In this document: one piece after another, positions 1 through 6,871 of the stretch
How the letters are laid out: each line of letters starts with the position of its first letter
Numbering within the stretch: position 1 is the first letter of the stretch
From: Rhodothermia bacterium
Lineage (GTDB): Bacteria > Bacteroidota > Rhodothermia > Balneolales > Natronogracilivirgulaceae
NCBI GenBank assembly: GCA_007122185.1
Contig: SKUI01000246.1
Span: forward strand, 1-8,669
Length of the DNA: 8,669 nt
Direction: 5' to 3'
Translations under genes and position numbers: made by a program
Notes under the pieces: model-generated
Told to the model about the DNA's origin: nothing
Database searches by the model: none
What the model saw: the letters and a program-made list of their open reading frames with translations, nothing else

Positions 1-966
1 ACGATCCTGCAGCTGCTCCAGTTTCAGGTCCTGAGAATCAAGCTGCTGCTGCTGCGTGGTATTGATCAGCTCGCTGAATTCGGTCATATTGGCAGCCAAT
101 GATTGCATCCTCCTTGCAAGCTCTTCCTTGATCCGGTCACTGCGTTCGAGCTGCTGTTGCAGTAGCGCCAGTTCCTGGTCGTACGAAGCGGAGGGAGGAG
201 CAGTGCTCCTCTGAATGTGCTGACGCTCCTGCCAGTCCATATGGCGCGCATCAGATCCCCCCAGCTTGATTGTGATGCCGGCGCTGGTATTTACAAAGGA
301 ATCGCCGCCGCTGATAAACCCGATGCGCGATGCCCCGGGAAGACGCTCATATCCATCGAGCATATCACTGTCGGAGTGGTTGAGTTCTGTCTGCAGAAAA
401 AGGTCGATACGGCGGTTAAGCCGGAGCGAAGCACCCGCACCAACGTTCAGTATCAGCGCATTACCCGTAAAATTGGTCCCGACATAGCCGGGCAGCTCCC
501 GGTTGCTTATGCGCACGTCGTTGCGCATCAACTGGACGCCGGTTGTGGTGTACAACCCGAGCCAGTTGGTGAGACCGGACGAACTGCTGAACATCTGCAA
601 TACGTTAACCCTGGCACCAACTCCGCCCAAAAAGTAATCATTGGAATACCCCGCCTGGTCCATTACCGTTTCCGATGCCCGGAAAGCCCCGACGCCCGCC
701 GAACCGTAAAGCGATACCAGCGGATTCATCGAATACCGAAGCTGGAATACTCCATGTCCGGTTGGACGAGACTCGAAGGTAAAATGCGCTATGGTTACCC
801 CGCCCTTGAAATCAAGGCTCCAGCTGGATGGTTCCTCACTGGCTGCTGCAGGGTGGACCGGCACGAACAGCAGCAGCCCCGCAAACAAAATGGCCAGGCA
901 AGCCATCCGCAGTACGGATGCCGTACCGGAAAACGGTTTTTTTGTTACATTGGCAGGGCTGCACAT
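1..966 (-). CDS. Outer-membrane beta-barrel protein with coiled coil, C-terminus cut by window edge
   Basis: The frame is open from an ATG at 966 to the left edge (322 codons, no stop), so the 3' end is missing. Residues 1-42 look like a signal peptide: basic residues K9, K10 and R20, a Leu/Ala/Phe-rich core, then an AAA-type cleavage site before SEEP. Residues 47 to about 250 are alternating beta-strand sequence similar to the next gene upstream, sharing the SWSLD/NWSLD start, RYSMNP, LDGY and the patch GGDSFVNTSAGI. From about residue 275 the sequence becomes Gln/Glu-rich and heptad-like, a coiled coil. By comparison with the upstream paralogue, about 100 more residues including a SPOR domain would be expected; this is inference. 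The start lies 12 bases after the upstream stop with no Shine-Dalgarno, which suggests translational coupling. An in-frame ATG at 906 is an alternative start but loses the basic n-region. Function is inferred: an outer-membrane protein tethered to the cell wall. Confidence 0.85.
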   Translation of the reverse strand, partial: MCSPANVTKKPFSGTASVLRMACLAILFAGLLLFVPVHPAAASEEPSSWSLDFKGGVTIAHFTFESRPTGHGVFQLRYSMNPLVSLYGSAGVGAFRASETVMDQAGYSNDYFLGGVGARVNVLQMFSSSSGLTNWLGLYTTTGVQLMRNDVRISNRELPGYVGTNFTGNALILNVGAGASLRLNRRIDLFLQTELNHSDSDMLDGYERLPGASRIGFISGGDSFVNTSAGITIKLGGSDARHMDWQERQHIQRSTAPPSASYDQELALLQQQLERSDRIKEELARRMQSLAANMTEFSELINTTQQQQLDSQDLKLEQLQDR

Positions 967-978
967 ATAAATTCACGC

Positions 979-2169
979 TTATTTAACGTAGACCCATGAT
1001 TCCGGGTTCACATCGGCACGGACCCGGCGCATCTCCTCAAGGGCCGCTTCCCGCGAAGTATGGCCGCTGTAGGTCACAAGATAGTAGTTCCGTCGCCGAT
1101 CCTGCTGAATGGTTGCCTGATCGAAACCGGCATTCCGGACATCGCGCAACTCTCTTTCGGCATTCTCCATATTCCTGAAAACGGCAGCTACGACAAAGAA
1201 CCTGTTTTCTTCGGTCTCCGGCCGTCGGACGTCCACACGCTCGGTGATGTCATTGATGTCGGATTGCATCATATCCACCCGGTTCTGCAGGCTTATGAGT
1301 TGACTGTCGTATAACTTGAACTCCTCTTTATGCGCTGTATTGATCAAATAGCTGAATTCATTGATGGTCTGGTTCAGTGAGCGCATTCGCTGGGTCAGCT
1401 GTTCGTGAGAACGCTCCCTCTCGCTCAGCTCGGACTCCAGACGGGCGATATCGGCCTGCATGGAGCGCGCCAGGGGATCGGTCCGGTGATCAAATTGCTG
1501 CCAGTCAGCATGGCGTACCTGACTTCTTCCGAATTTGATACTGATGCCGGCACTGGTGTTGACAAACGAGTCACCGCCGCTGAAACGTCCCGAACTGCCA
1601 CCGTCCGTACGCTGATATCCATCCAGCAGGTCGCTGCTTGAGTGATTGAATTCGGCCTGGACGAACATGTCCACCCGACGGCTGATCCGATAGGTGGCTC
1701 CCGTTGCAATACGATATATTACTGCATTGACAGGACCGTTCCGTCCCGAGTAGCCCGGAAAACGAGTATCACAGACACTGACATCGCCCCGCATGAGACC
1801 AATACCCGTGGCGCCGTACAGACCCAGGTTTTCTGTTACCGAATTCAAACCCGTGAGCATGCGAAGGATATTCATCCGCGTACCCAGGCCAATGGCGAAA
1901 TAATCGTTTGAAAAACCGTTTACACCCTGCATGGAATCCAGCGACCGGAACTGGCCAAATGCCATGTCACCGTAAAACGACACCACCGGATTCATCGAAT
2001 AACGGACCTGAAAACCGGCCTGAGCGGTTGTCTTGGAGTCAAAAGTAAAAAAACCGGACGTAATACCGCCCTTCAAATCCAGGCTCCAGTTGGACGGATA
2101 GTCAACGGCCCTGGCTTCCGGAATGAGAAATAAAGAAATTGCGATGACTGTAAAAAGTGTCTTTTTCAT
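979..2169 (-). CDS. Outer-membrane beta-barrel protein with periplasmic coiled coil and C-terminal SPOR domain
   Basis: This is a complete gene of 396 residues. Residues 1-21 are a signal peptide (MKK, hydrophobic core, cleavage after ARA). Residues 23 to about 215 are amphipathic beta strands rich in Gly and aromatics, typical of an OmpA-like or opcA-like 8-strand barrel. Residues about 232-313 are a charged Leu/Glu/Arg heptad region, predicted coiled coil. Residues about 323-396 match a SPOR domain: RFFVVAAVF, an intervening helix, then NYYLVTYSGH and a second helix ending in WVYVK. SPOR domains are known to bind peptidoglycan glycan strands lacking stem peptides. The domain order suggests the barrel sits in the outer membrane while the coiled coil crosses the periplasm to the wall; this is inference. 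The mature protein has a single Cys (C133). The next gene downstream, 12 bases away, is a paralogue. No Shine-Dalgarno precedes the start. A weak TAnnTTTG-like element (2220-2227, minus strand) lies 50 bases upstream, but its spacing to a TTG is too short to call a promoter. Confidence 0.9.
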   Translation of the reverse strand: MKKTLFTVIAISLFLIPEARAVDYPSNWSLDLKGGITSGFFTFDSKTTAQAGFQVRYSMNPVVSFYGDMAFGQFRSLDSMQGVNGFSNDYFAIGLGTRMNILRMLTGLNSVTENLGLYGATGIGLMRGDVSVCDTRFPGYSGRNGPVNAVIYRIATGATYRISRRVDMFVQAEFNHSSSDLLDGYQRTDGGSSGRFSGGDSFVNTSAGISIKFGRSQVRHADWQQFDHRTDPLARSMQADIARLESELSERERSHEQLTQRMRSLNQTINEFSYLINTAHKEEFKLYDSQLISLQNRVDMMQSDINDITERVDVRRPETEENRFFVVAAVFRNMENAERELRDVRNAGFDQATIQQDRRRNYYLVTYSGHTSREAALEEMRRVRADVNPESWVYVK

Positions 2170-2249
2170 AACGTATGAGGTTTTCTGTGCTGGATTACTA
2201 ATATCAGGAATAGACCATTAAAACATAATCGGGAATTTTGGCAACCTAC

Positions 2250-4874
2250 TCAACCCCCAAATCGTACCTCCCACCAGTGCGGCTCGTCCTTGAGCCATTT
2301 GTCAAACCACGACAATATAGCGTCTTTCCACTGAATAAACTTGTTATAATCAAGGATGTGGTGATCCTGGTCTTCGACTGCCACAAAAGCCACATCACGT
2401 CCCAGCAGCTTCAGGGCCGTAAACATCTGCAGGCTCTCACCCGGCGGCACGTTTGTATCCGACATGCCGGTAACCAGAAGAAGAGGAGTGTGGATGCGGT
2501 CGGCGTGGAACACCGGGCTGCGTCCAACATATATATCGTGCCTGTTCCAGGGGTAGCTGCCGGCCGTGGCCACGCCGCTGTACTGGTAGCCCCAGAAGCC
2601 CTCGCCCCAGTAACTGGCCAGGTTGCTGATGCCTGCATGAGAAACAGCCGCAGCGAAAATATCGGTCTGCGTAAGCAGGTACATGGTCATGAACCCGCCA
2701 TAAGACGCTCCGATAGCGCCGACACGCTCGGGATGCGCATAGGGATGCGCCTCCAGGAAAGCACGGGTACCCTGGATGATCTCGTCGCCCGCAATTTTGC
2801 CCCAGTCATTTACGTGGCGGGCCGAAAATTCCTGACCGTATCCGATAGCCCCGCTGGGTTGCACTACATATACCAGATATCCCTTCGATGCATATACCTC
2901 CTTTGGATACCGCCCGGCAAAGGCACGGGAAACCGGTGTGGTGCCGCCATAGTAGTACACGATGACGGGATACTGCCGGTTTTCGTCAAAATCAGGCGGA
3001 TAGTAAACGTGGCCGTCAATCGTCTCGCCCCGCTCGCTTTCAAAGGTCCACTTTCTGACGTCCCCGAACCTGATGTTTCGATAGGCCCCGGCCCCCGGAT
3101 CATATAGCACGCGTGCCTGTGGATTCCGCCTGGTAAAATCGATCACCCACGCCTTGGGCGTGTCGGAGGCACCGGAACCCCTCATCACCGCGACGGACTT
3201 GTTCCGGGCCAGGTTCATCGAATGCACAACATCCGGTCCACCTTCATACTTTCGGAAGGTGCGGTCCCGCGTGTCATACCGGTATACCCGCTCAAAAGCC
3301 GCCTCGGTGACCACAAAGTAGATGTACCGCCCGGTTTCATCCCACCGGGCAAGCGAGACGGAGGGAGCAAAGAGCCTGGTAATCACCTCGGTTTGTCCCG
3401 TATCCCTGTGATAGAGATACGCCTGGGTGTCATAGTCGTTGGCCAGCACCGTATCCGGAACGTTCACCCCGAGGCCGCCAAAATCATTCGGCCCGCCCAG
3501 GACCAGGATCCGCTTGCCATCGGGCGCATAATAGGCGCTTGCTCCGGAGTCCAGTGAGAAGAGGGAGTCGGTCTCCATGGTCTGAAGATCAAGGACAACA
3601 TACTCGATTTTTCCATATGGACGCTCATCATAAACTTCATGAGATCGCATGAATAATATTTCCTTTCCGGATGGATGGATGCTCCCGGGTATGGTGGACA
3701 GCAGCCCGGCCGTAAGACGCCGCGTGGTGCCTTCAGGCACGTCTAGCTGATAAAGGAATGTGCGGCTATGGTAGCCAGGCCGGCGATCCTGGAGCCCATG
3801 ATAGCGAAGCACCCCATGGGTATCCGGCTCGTGCTCTTCCCGCAGACTGTAGATCACAAAGGAAGCGTCAGGCGACCAGCGGTACCCGGCGAAGTCCTTT
3901 ACATCTTTCATCAGCCGCGTTTTCTCACCGGTATCAAGATCCACAACCCACAGATCCGTGCCGTTGTTTCCGGAAGTAGTATAGCTGAACCGGCGTCCGT
4001 CTGGCACCCACTGCATACCTGTCACGGTCATACCCCCGGCATAACGGCGGAACAGCGAGCCGTCAGATGTTTTCCGGATATCGATGCGGGTTTCCGTGGA
4101 TCCGTCGGGCGGGAAAGCCTGCCGCACATGTACGGCGGCCAGGTCACCGTCCGGGCTGATGGAAACACCGGCGGGAGCGGGAGCGTTGGAAATATCGCGC
4201 TGCAGGACGGTTCGGGACGGGTCCAATGTCAACGCCAGGAATTCGGTGTGGTCCCCGCCCTCAAGTGACGCTTTCAATGTCCAGTCACGGATTTCAGATC
4301 CGGCAGGGTGGACCATCTTTATCAGCAGCAGGTGCTTGCCTTGCCTCATCTCAAAAGAATGGCTTGTACTGCCCGCCTCTTCGTCATCACCGTTCTGCGT
4401 GGTTTGTTTGACGGCAACCTCTTCACCGTTCAGAAATACCCGCATCATACCGCGGCTGTGAAGGGTGAGCGATCCTTTCACAAACCGCTCTGCGTTCACG
4501 TATCCCGCCACCCACAAAACATCATGCAGAATATCGGACCCGGAAGGCAGCGGCAACAGGCCTTCCTCTCCGACAGTGACGCGTCTCCATTCAAGCTGCC
4601 GGTCGCGGGACCATGAAACCGGATCACCCTCCGCCGGGACCCACTCCGCGTAACGGGCCAGATCCGTATCCAGAAGCTGTTTCACAGACCAGACATTGCC
4701 GTCTATGCCCGCAACGTCATGGTATGCCGGATTGTGTTCCGCAACCGGTCCCAGCATTAACCAGGCACCCGGTTTCAAACCGGCATGCTCTTCCGCATGG
4801 AGGATCGCAGGAGAGGAAAAGAACAGAAAAAAGAAAAGGTATAGGAGGAAGTATAGTAAGTAGCTGTATTTCAT
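2250..4874 (-). CDS. Secreted S9 family peptidase (prolyl oligopeptidase/DPP-IV-like) with N-terminal beta-sandwich
   Basis: This is a complete gene of 874 residues. Residues 1-27 form a very hydrophobic Phe/Leu/Tyr-rich signal peptide ending at LHA. Residues about 34-205 are an extra N-terminal region with a WLMLGP start, an AGYVNAERF segment and a MMRVFLNGEEV strand, resembling galactose-binding-like jelly-roll domains. Residues about 230-600 show repeated blades (SPDG, VPDG, SPDA, APDG with following beta strands) of the S9 beta-propeller. Residues about 608-865 are the alpha/beta-hydrolase domain: nucleophile S724 in GASYGG, Asp D806 in GMSDTNVP, and His H838 in DQDHH. The catalytic triad is therefore intact. 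S9 enzymes cleave short peptides, often after proline or alanine, but the exact specificity (oligopeptidase, dipeptidyl or acylaminoacyl) cannot be read here. It likely acts in the periplasm or outside the cell in peptide scavenging. It follows the exonuclease gene by 63 bases and precedes the barrel genes by 80 bases. No Shine-Dalgarno is seen. Confidence 0.95.
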   Translation of the reverse strand: MKYSYLLYFLLYLFFFLFFSSPAILHAEEHAGLKPGAWLMLGPVAEHNPAYHDVAGIDGNVWSVKQLLDTDLARYAEWVPAEGDPVSWSRDRQLEWRRVTVGEEGLLPLPSGSDILHDVLWVAGYVNAERFVKGSLTLHSRGMMRVFLNGEEVAVKQTTQNGDDEEAGSTSHSFEMRQGKHLLLIKMVHPAGSEIRDWTLKASLEGGDHTEFLALTLDPSRTVLQRDISNAPAPAGVSISPDGDLAAVHVRQAFPPDGSTETRIDIRKTSDGSLFRRYAGGMTVTGMQWVPDGRRFSYTTSGNNGTDLWVVDLDTGEKTRLMKDVKDFAGYRWSPDASFVIYSLREEHEPDTHGVLRYHGLQDRRPGYHSRTFLYQLDVPEGTTRRLTAGLLSTIPGSIHPSGKEILFMRSHEVYDERPYGKIEYVVLDLQTMETDSLFSLDSGASAYYAPDGKRILVLGGPNDFGGLGVNVPDTVLANDYDTQAYLYHRDTGQTEVITRLFAPSVSLARWDETGRYIYFVVTEAAFERVYRYDTRDRTFRKYEGGPDVVHSMNLARNKSVAVMRGSGASDTPKAWVIDFTRRNPQARVLYDPGAGAYRNIRFGDVRKWTFESERGETIDGHVYYPPDFDENRQYPVIVYYYGGTTPVSRAFAGRYPKEVYASKGYLVYVVQPSGAIGYGQEFSARHVNDWGKIAGDEIIQGTRAFLEAHPYAHPERVGAIGASYGGFMTMYLLTQTDIFAAAVSHAGISNLASYWGEGFWGYQYSGVATAGSYPWNRHDIYVGRSPVFHADRIHTPLLLVTGMSDTNVPPGESLQMFTALKLLGRDVAFVAVEDQDHHILDYNKFIQWKDAILSWFDKWLKDEPHWWEVRFGG

Positions 4875-4901
4875 AAAGATGAATTATGTATATTAAGAAG
4901 T

Positions 4902-4907
4902 ATTATA
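4902..4907 (-). promoter_or_regulatory. Candidate -10 element for the S9 peptidase gene
   Basis: Read on the minus strand this is a perfect TATAAT hexamer, 27 bases before the peptidase start, in an AT-rich 63-base gap after the exonuclease stop. It would give a leader of roughly 20 bases. No convincing -35 hexamer lies 16-18 bases upstream, and no TTTG of the Bacteroidota type is correctly spaced, so the match may be chance in AT-rich DNA. If real, the peptidase gene would have its own promoter rather than depend only on read-through from the exonuclease gene. Confidence 0.25.
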
Positions 4908-4937
4908 CCCGCATTATTTAGTTTATTCTTTGGCATG

Positions 4938-5654
4938 TCAGCCGGCGGCCTGCTGCTGTATCTCTCTCAGCTTGTTCAGTGCGCGCTTTCGCAGGTCCTG
5001 AAAACGCGCAGGTTGAAGCTCGTTATTGGTGTACTGAAGATGCAACCAGATAAGATAGGTGGCCATAACGTCCTCGTAACAGTAATGTTCAATGCGATCA
5101 AGGTCACCGTTTCGAAACATGTCCAGCACCTCATTACCCTCACCGGTCATTTTTACAGGAATGCCTATCAGCGCACCAATATGCTTGAGCTTTGGAAAGC
5201 TGCTTGCCCCGAAATTACTGAATTCATCCATCAAATCAAGATTGTGTTTGCTGAAACGGTACCGGATGTCATGGGCGCTGAGCCGGGGCGGCAGCTGCAG
5301 CCCGTGTTTCATGGCTCGATAGGTGATCAGGGGCAGATCAAAGCCCTTGCCATTGTGATGGATGACCCCGAAATCCTTGTAGCTGCTCAGTGTGTCGATG
5401 AGCGACAGCAATCCCTCGCGTTCATCCGCACCACTCCATGCCACTTTTTGACGCGGCTCACCCGATGCCGTGATCCACAGGCCAACCCAGGATACCATCT
5501 GGTGATACATCGGCGGCAGAAATCCCGACTTGCCCCGGCCAAACTCCTCCGCAGCGCGCTCCAGCATTTCGTGCTCATCTTCCGGCGGCAGCTCCAGCAG
5601 CTCCCTCAGAAAGGGGATATCCGGAATGGATTCAATATCAAAAACAAAAAACAT
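4938..5654 (-). CDS. Predicted DEDDy 3'-5' exonuclease of the PolB-exonuclease-like family (PF10108 type)
   Basis: This gene of 238 residues encodes a DnaQ-fold nuclease without a polymerase domain. Visible motifs are Exo I at the very N-terminus (FDIES, D6 and E8), Exo II around residues 99-106 (HHNGKGFD, D106), a middle motif with D140 (HNLDLMD), and Exo III YCYED at 191-195 (Y191, D195), which fits the YxxxD pattern of DEDDy enzymes. All expected acidic residues are present, so it should be an active two-metal 3'-5' exonuclease. The substrate (DNA or RNA) is not known from sequence. No signal peptide is seen, so it is cytoplasmic. The start ATG places the catalytic strand at residues 2-6, as is normal in this family. 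The C-terminal 25 residues are a basic, Gln-rich helix. It lies 39 bases after the asparaginase stop, probably in one transcript. No Shine-Dalgarno is seen. Confidence 0.9.
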   Translation of the reverse strand: MFFVFDIESIPDIPFLRELLELPPEDEHEMLERAAEEFGRGKSGFLPPMYHQMVSWVGLWITASGEPRQKVAWSGADEREGLLSLIDTLSSYKDFGVIHHNGKGFDLPLITYRAMKHGLQLPPRLSAHDIRYRFSKHNLDLMDEFSNFGASSFPKLKHIGALIGIPVKMTGEGNEVLDMFRNGDLDRIEHYCYEDVMATYLIWLHLQYTNNELQPARFQDLRKRALNKLREIQQQAAG

Positions 5655-5671
5655 ATGTGACAGGTTTTGGT

Positions 5672-5690
5672 TATGGCACGAGGTGCCGTA
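5672..5690. other. Intergenic hairpin between the asparaginase and exonuclease genes
   Basis: An inverted repeat GGCAC-GAG-GTGCC (5675-5687) is flanked by further complementary bases (TA/TA at the ends). On the minus strand, which is the transcribed one, the third outer pair is a C-A mismatch, leaving a 5-bp GC-rich core plus two outer pairs with a 3-base loop. No U-run follows in the minus-strand direction, so it is not a standard intrinsic terminator. It could act as an mRNA processing or stability element between the two cistrons, or be chance. It ends 17 bases before the exonuclease start. Confidence 0.4.
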
Positions 5691-5693
5691 AGG

Positions 5694-6698
5694 TCAGTGC
5701 GTTCGCTCGCCGGCGGTGTTTTCACGGAACAGATCACGAATGGTCTGAATATCGGTGTGATGAGCAAGAAGATACATGATTTTCGTAATGCATGCCTCCG
5801 TTGTCATGTCACCGGCCGGAATGGCACCCAGTTTTTTTGCCTGGCGCCCGCCTTCGTATTTCTCCAGATCCACCTCGTCAAACACCGCCTGTGAGGTGAT
5901 GATCACAATGCCGTCACTTTTCATATAGCGGTCAAGGGCGGGCAGGAGGGAATGTCCGCTGCCAACGGGCAAATTGCCGCTTCCGTAGGCCTCGATAACC
6001 AGAGCCCGGACGTTTGCGGCATCATGCGGGATAGTCCGCTCAAAATCCATCCCAGGAAACAGTTTTACAAGCTGCACGCGGGAGTCAAACCGGGCATTGT
6101 TGTAAAAGTCATCGAGACCGGGCCGATATTGCGAGCGAATATCCAGATTCAATCCAAACTCGGCCAGAACGGGATGATTGGGCGAAGCAAACGCATCAAA
6201 ATCACCGATGCTTATCTTGGTAGCCCGGTTGCCTCGGTATACCCGGTCGTTAAAACAGATGCACACCTCCGGCAGGTTCAGCGTTGCCAGCTCAACGGAG
6301 TTGATCAGGTTGCGCCGCGCATCGGTGCGACGGTTGCTAAGCGGGACCTGGCTTCCGGTGAAGACAACAGGTTTGCCAAGGTTTTGAAAAGCAAAGGAAA
6401 GGGCCGATGCGGCATACGCCATGGTATCCGTGCCATGCAACACCAGAAACCCGTCATACTCCCCATAGCTTTCTTCAATGGCACCCGCCAGTTGCACCCA
6501 CAGTTCCGGAATCATGTTGGAGCTGTCTTCAAGAAACAGGGTCCTGGAGTCCAGATCGGCAATCTCCCGCAGCCCCGGCACCTGCTCATCAAAAAAGTCA
6601 AGATTGAAAGAAATCGCAGATCCGGAATCATCTCTATGACTATCAATGAGTTGCATTGTGATTGTACCACCAGTGTGCAGGATCAGAATACGTTTCAT
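5694..6698 (-). CDS. ansA: Type I (cytoplasmic) L-asparaginase
   Basis: This is a complete gene of 334 residues, the usual length for the family. It hydrolyses L-asparagine to aspartate and ammonia. Visible motifs are HTGGTI at 8-13 with the nucleophile Thr T12, DSSNM at 58-62 (substrate-binding Ser), HGTDTM at 88-93 holding the second catalytic Thr and Asp (T90, D91), and K161 in RATKISIGDFDAF, which completes the Thr-Lys-Asp triad. The C-terminal domain carries EAYGSGNLP at 236-244, typical of type I enzymes. There is no signal peptide, which separates it from periplasmic type II enzymes. Archaeal GatD, a relative, is less likely because no N-terminal extension domain is present and GatE is not adjacent. 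The gene is first in the minus-strand run and diverges from the EF-G-like gene across 173 bases. No good Shine-Dalgarno precedes the ATG. Confidence 0.95.
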   Translation of the reverse strand: MKRILILHTGGTITMQLIDSHRDDSGSAISFNLDFFDEQVPGLREIADLDSRTLFLEDSSNMIPELWVQLAGAIEESYGEYDGFLVLHGTDTMAYAASALSFAFQNLGKPVVFTGSQVPLSNRRTDARRNLINSVELATLNLPEVCICFNDRVYRGNRATKISIGDFDAFASPNHPVLAEFGLNLDIRSQYRPGLDDFYNNARFDSRVQLVKLFPGMDFERTIPHDAANVRALVIEAYGSGNLPVGSGHSLLPALDRYMKSDGIVIITSQAVFDEVDLEKYEGGRQAKKLGAIPAGDMTTEACITKIMYLLAHHTDIQTIRDLFRENTAGERTH

Positions 6699-6817
6699 TG
6701 CAAATGCTTACCGCATGTTATTGCCAAAGGGTTTCCAAAAAGTTACTTTGCCCTACATTACTTTTAAGCGTCACCAATATTTCTTTTCGCTTGTGACCAA
6801 ATTAATACGAAATAATT

Positions 6818-6827
6818 TATAATTCTG
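6818..6827 (+). promoter_or_regulatory. Candidate promoter element for the EF-G-like gene
   Basis: A perfect TATAAT (6818-6823) overlaps TAATTCTG (6820-6827), which matches the Bacteroidota -7 consensus TAnnTTTG at all but one defined base. An upstream TTGTGA lies at 6791-6796, but the 21-base gap to TATAAT is long for a sigma-70-type promoter, and the distance to the TAnnTTTG match is also long. Transcription would start near 6830-6835, at the foot of the hairpin that follows. It is a candidate only. Confidence 0.35.
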
Positions 6828-6829
6828 AA

Positions 6830-6850
6830 AAAGGTTGTTTTCCAACCTTT
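6830..6850 (+). repeat. Perfect 8-bp inverted repeat (leader hairpin) before the EF-G-like gene
   Basis: AAAGGTTG (6830-6837) pairs fully with CAACCTTT (6843-6850) around a 5-base TTTTC loop. It lies 9 bases before the GGAG ribosome-binding site and directly after the candidate -10 box, so it would sit at or near the 5' end of the mRNA. Possible roles are a 5'-stabilising hairpin, a translation-control structure, or an operator for a dimeric repressor. In minus-strand sense it is followed by a short T-run, which looks terminator-like, but no gene converges from the right. Confidence 0.55.
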
Positions 6851-6859
6851 AACTCAAAT

Positions 6860-6863
6860 GGAG
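6860..6863 (+). promoter_or_regulatory. Ribosome-binding site GGAG for the EF-G-like gene
   Basis: GGAG ends 8 bases before the ATG at 6872 and fixes that start. The ATG at 6858 is out of frame. It is the only clear Shine-Dalgarno in the window; the minus-strand genes lack one, as is common in Bacteroidota-type genomes. Confidence 0.6.
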
Positions 6864-6871
6864 TACAGCTC

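Larger units (their letters stand above)
6699..6871. promoter_or_regulatory. Divergent intergenic region between ansA and the EF-G-like gene
   Basis: This 173-base region is clearly more AT-rich than the flanking genes and must carry start signals for both divergent genes. On the plus side it holds a TATAAT box, a hairpin and a Shine-Dalgarno site (listed separately). On the minus side no promoter is convincing. The best partial matches to the Bacteroidota -7 consensus TAnnTTTG are TAACTTTT (about 50 bases upstream of the asparaginase start) and TTAATTTG further out, both without a properly spaced -33 TTG. No open reading frame or RNA gene is seen. Confidence 0.5.

Noticed and set aside
217..999. 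Plus-strand open frame of 260 codons
   Set aside because: It is antisense to the left-edge barrel gene, whose minus frame gives a signal peptide and clear homology to the adjacent paralogue. The plus translation has no recognisable motif.
2170..2249. Possible promoter (TATGTTTT with upstream TTG, minus strand) before the complete barrel gene
   Set aside because: The spacing of 14 bases between elements is too short for either the Bacteroidota or the sigma-70 type, and no terminator-like hairpin separates it from the peptidase gene.
2238..3107. Plus-strand open frame of 289 codons
   Set aside because: It is antisense to the hydrolase domain of the S9 peptidase, where the catalytic motifs lie on the minus strand. 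It is a shadow of GC-biased codons.
4935..5660. Plus-strand open frame of 241 codons spanning the whole exonuclease gene
   Set aside because: It mirrors the minus-strand gene almost end to end, but only the minus strand shows the DEDDy motifs. The antisense product has no domain or start signal.
6700..6724. Imperfect inverted repeat GCAAATGC...GCAT...TTGC just upstream of the asparaginase start
   Set aside because: It has only a 4-bp inner stem plus a 4-bp outer match interrupted by a 4-base bulge, too weak to separate from chance.
5952..6767. Plus-strand open frame of 271 codons over the asparaginase gene
   Set aside because: The minus frame has all asparaginase catalytic motifs. The plus frame runs into AT-rich intergenic DNA and has no recognisable domain.
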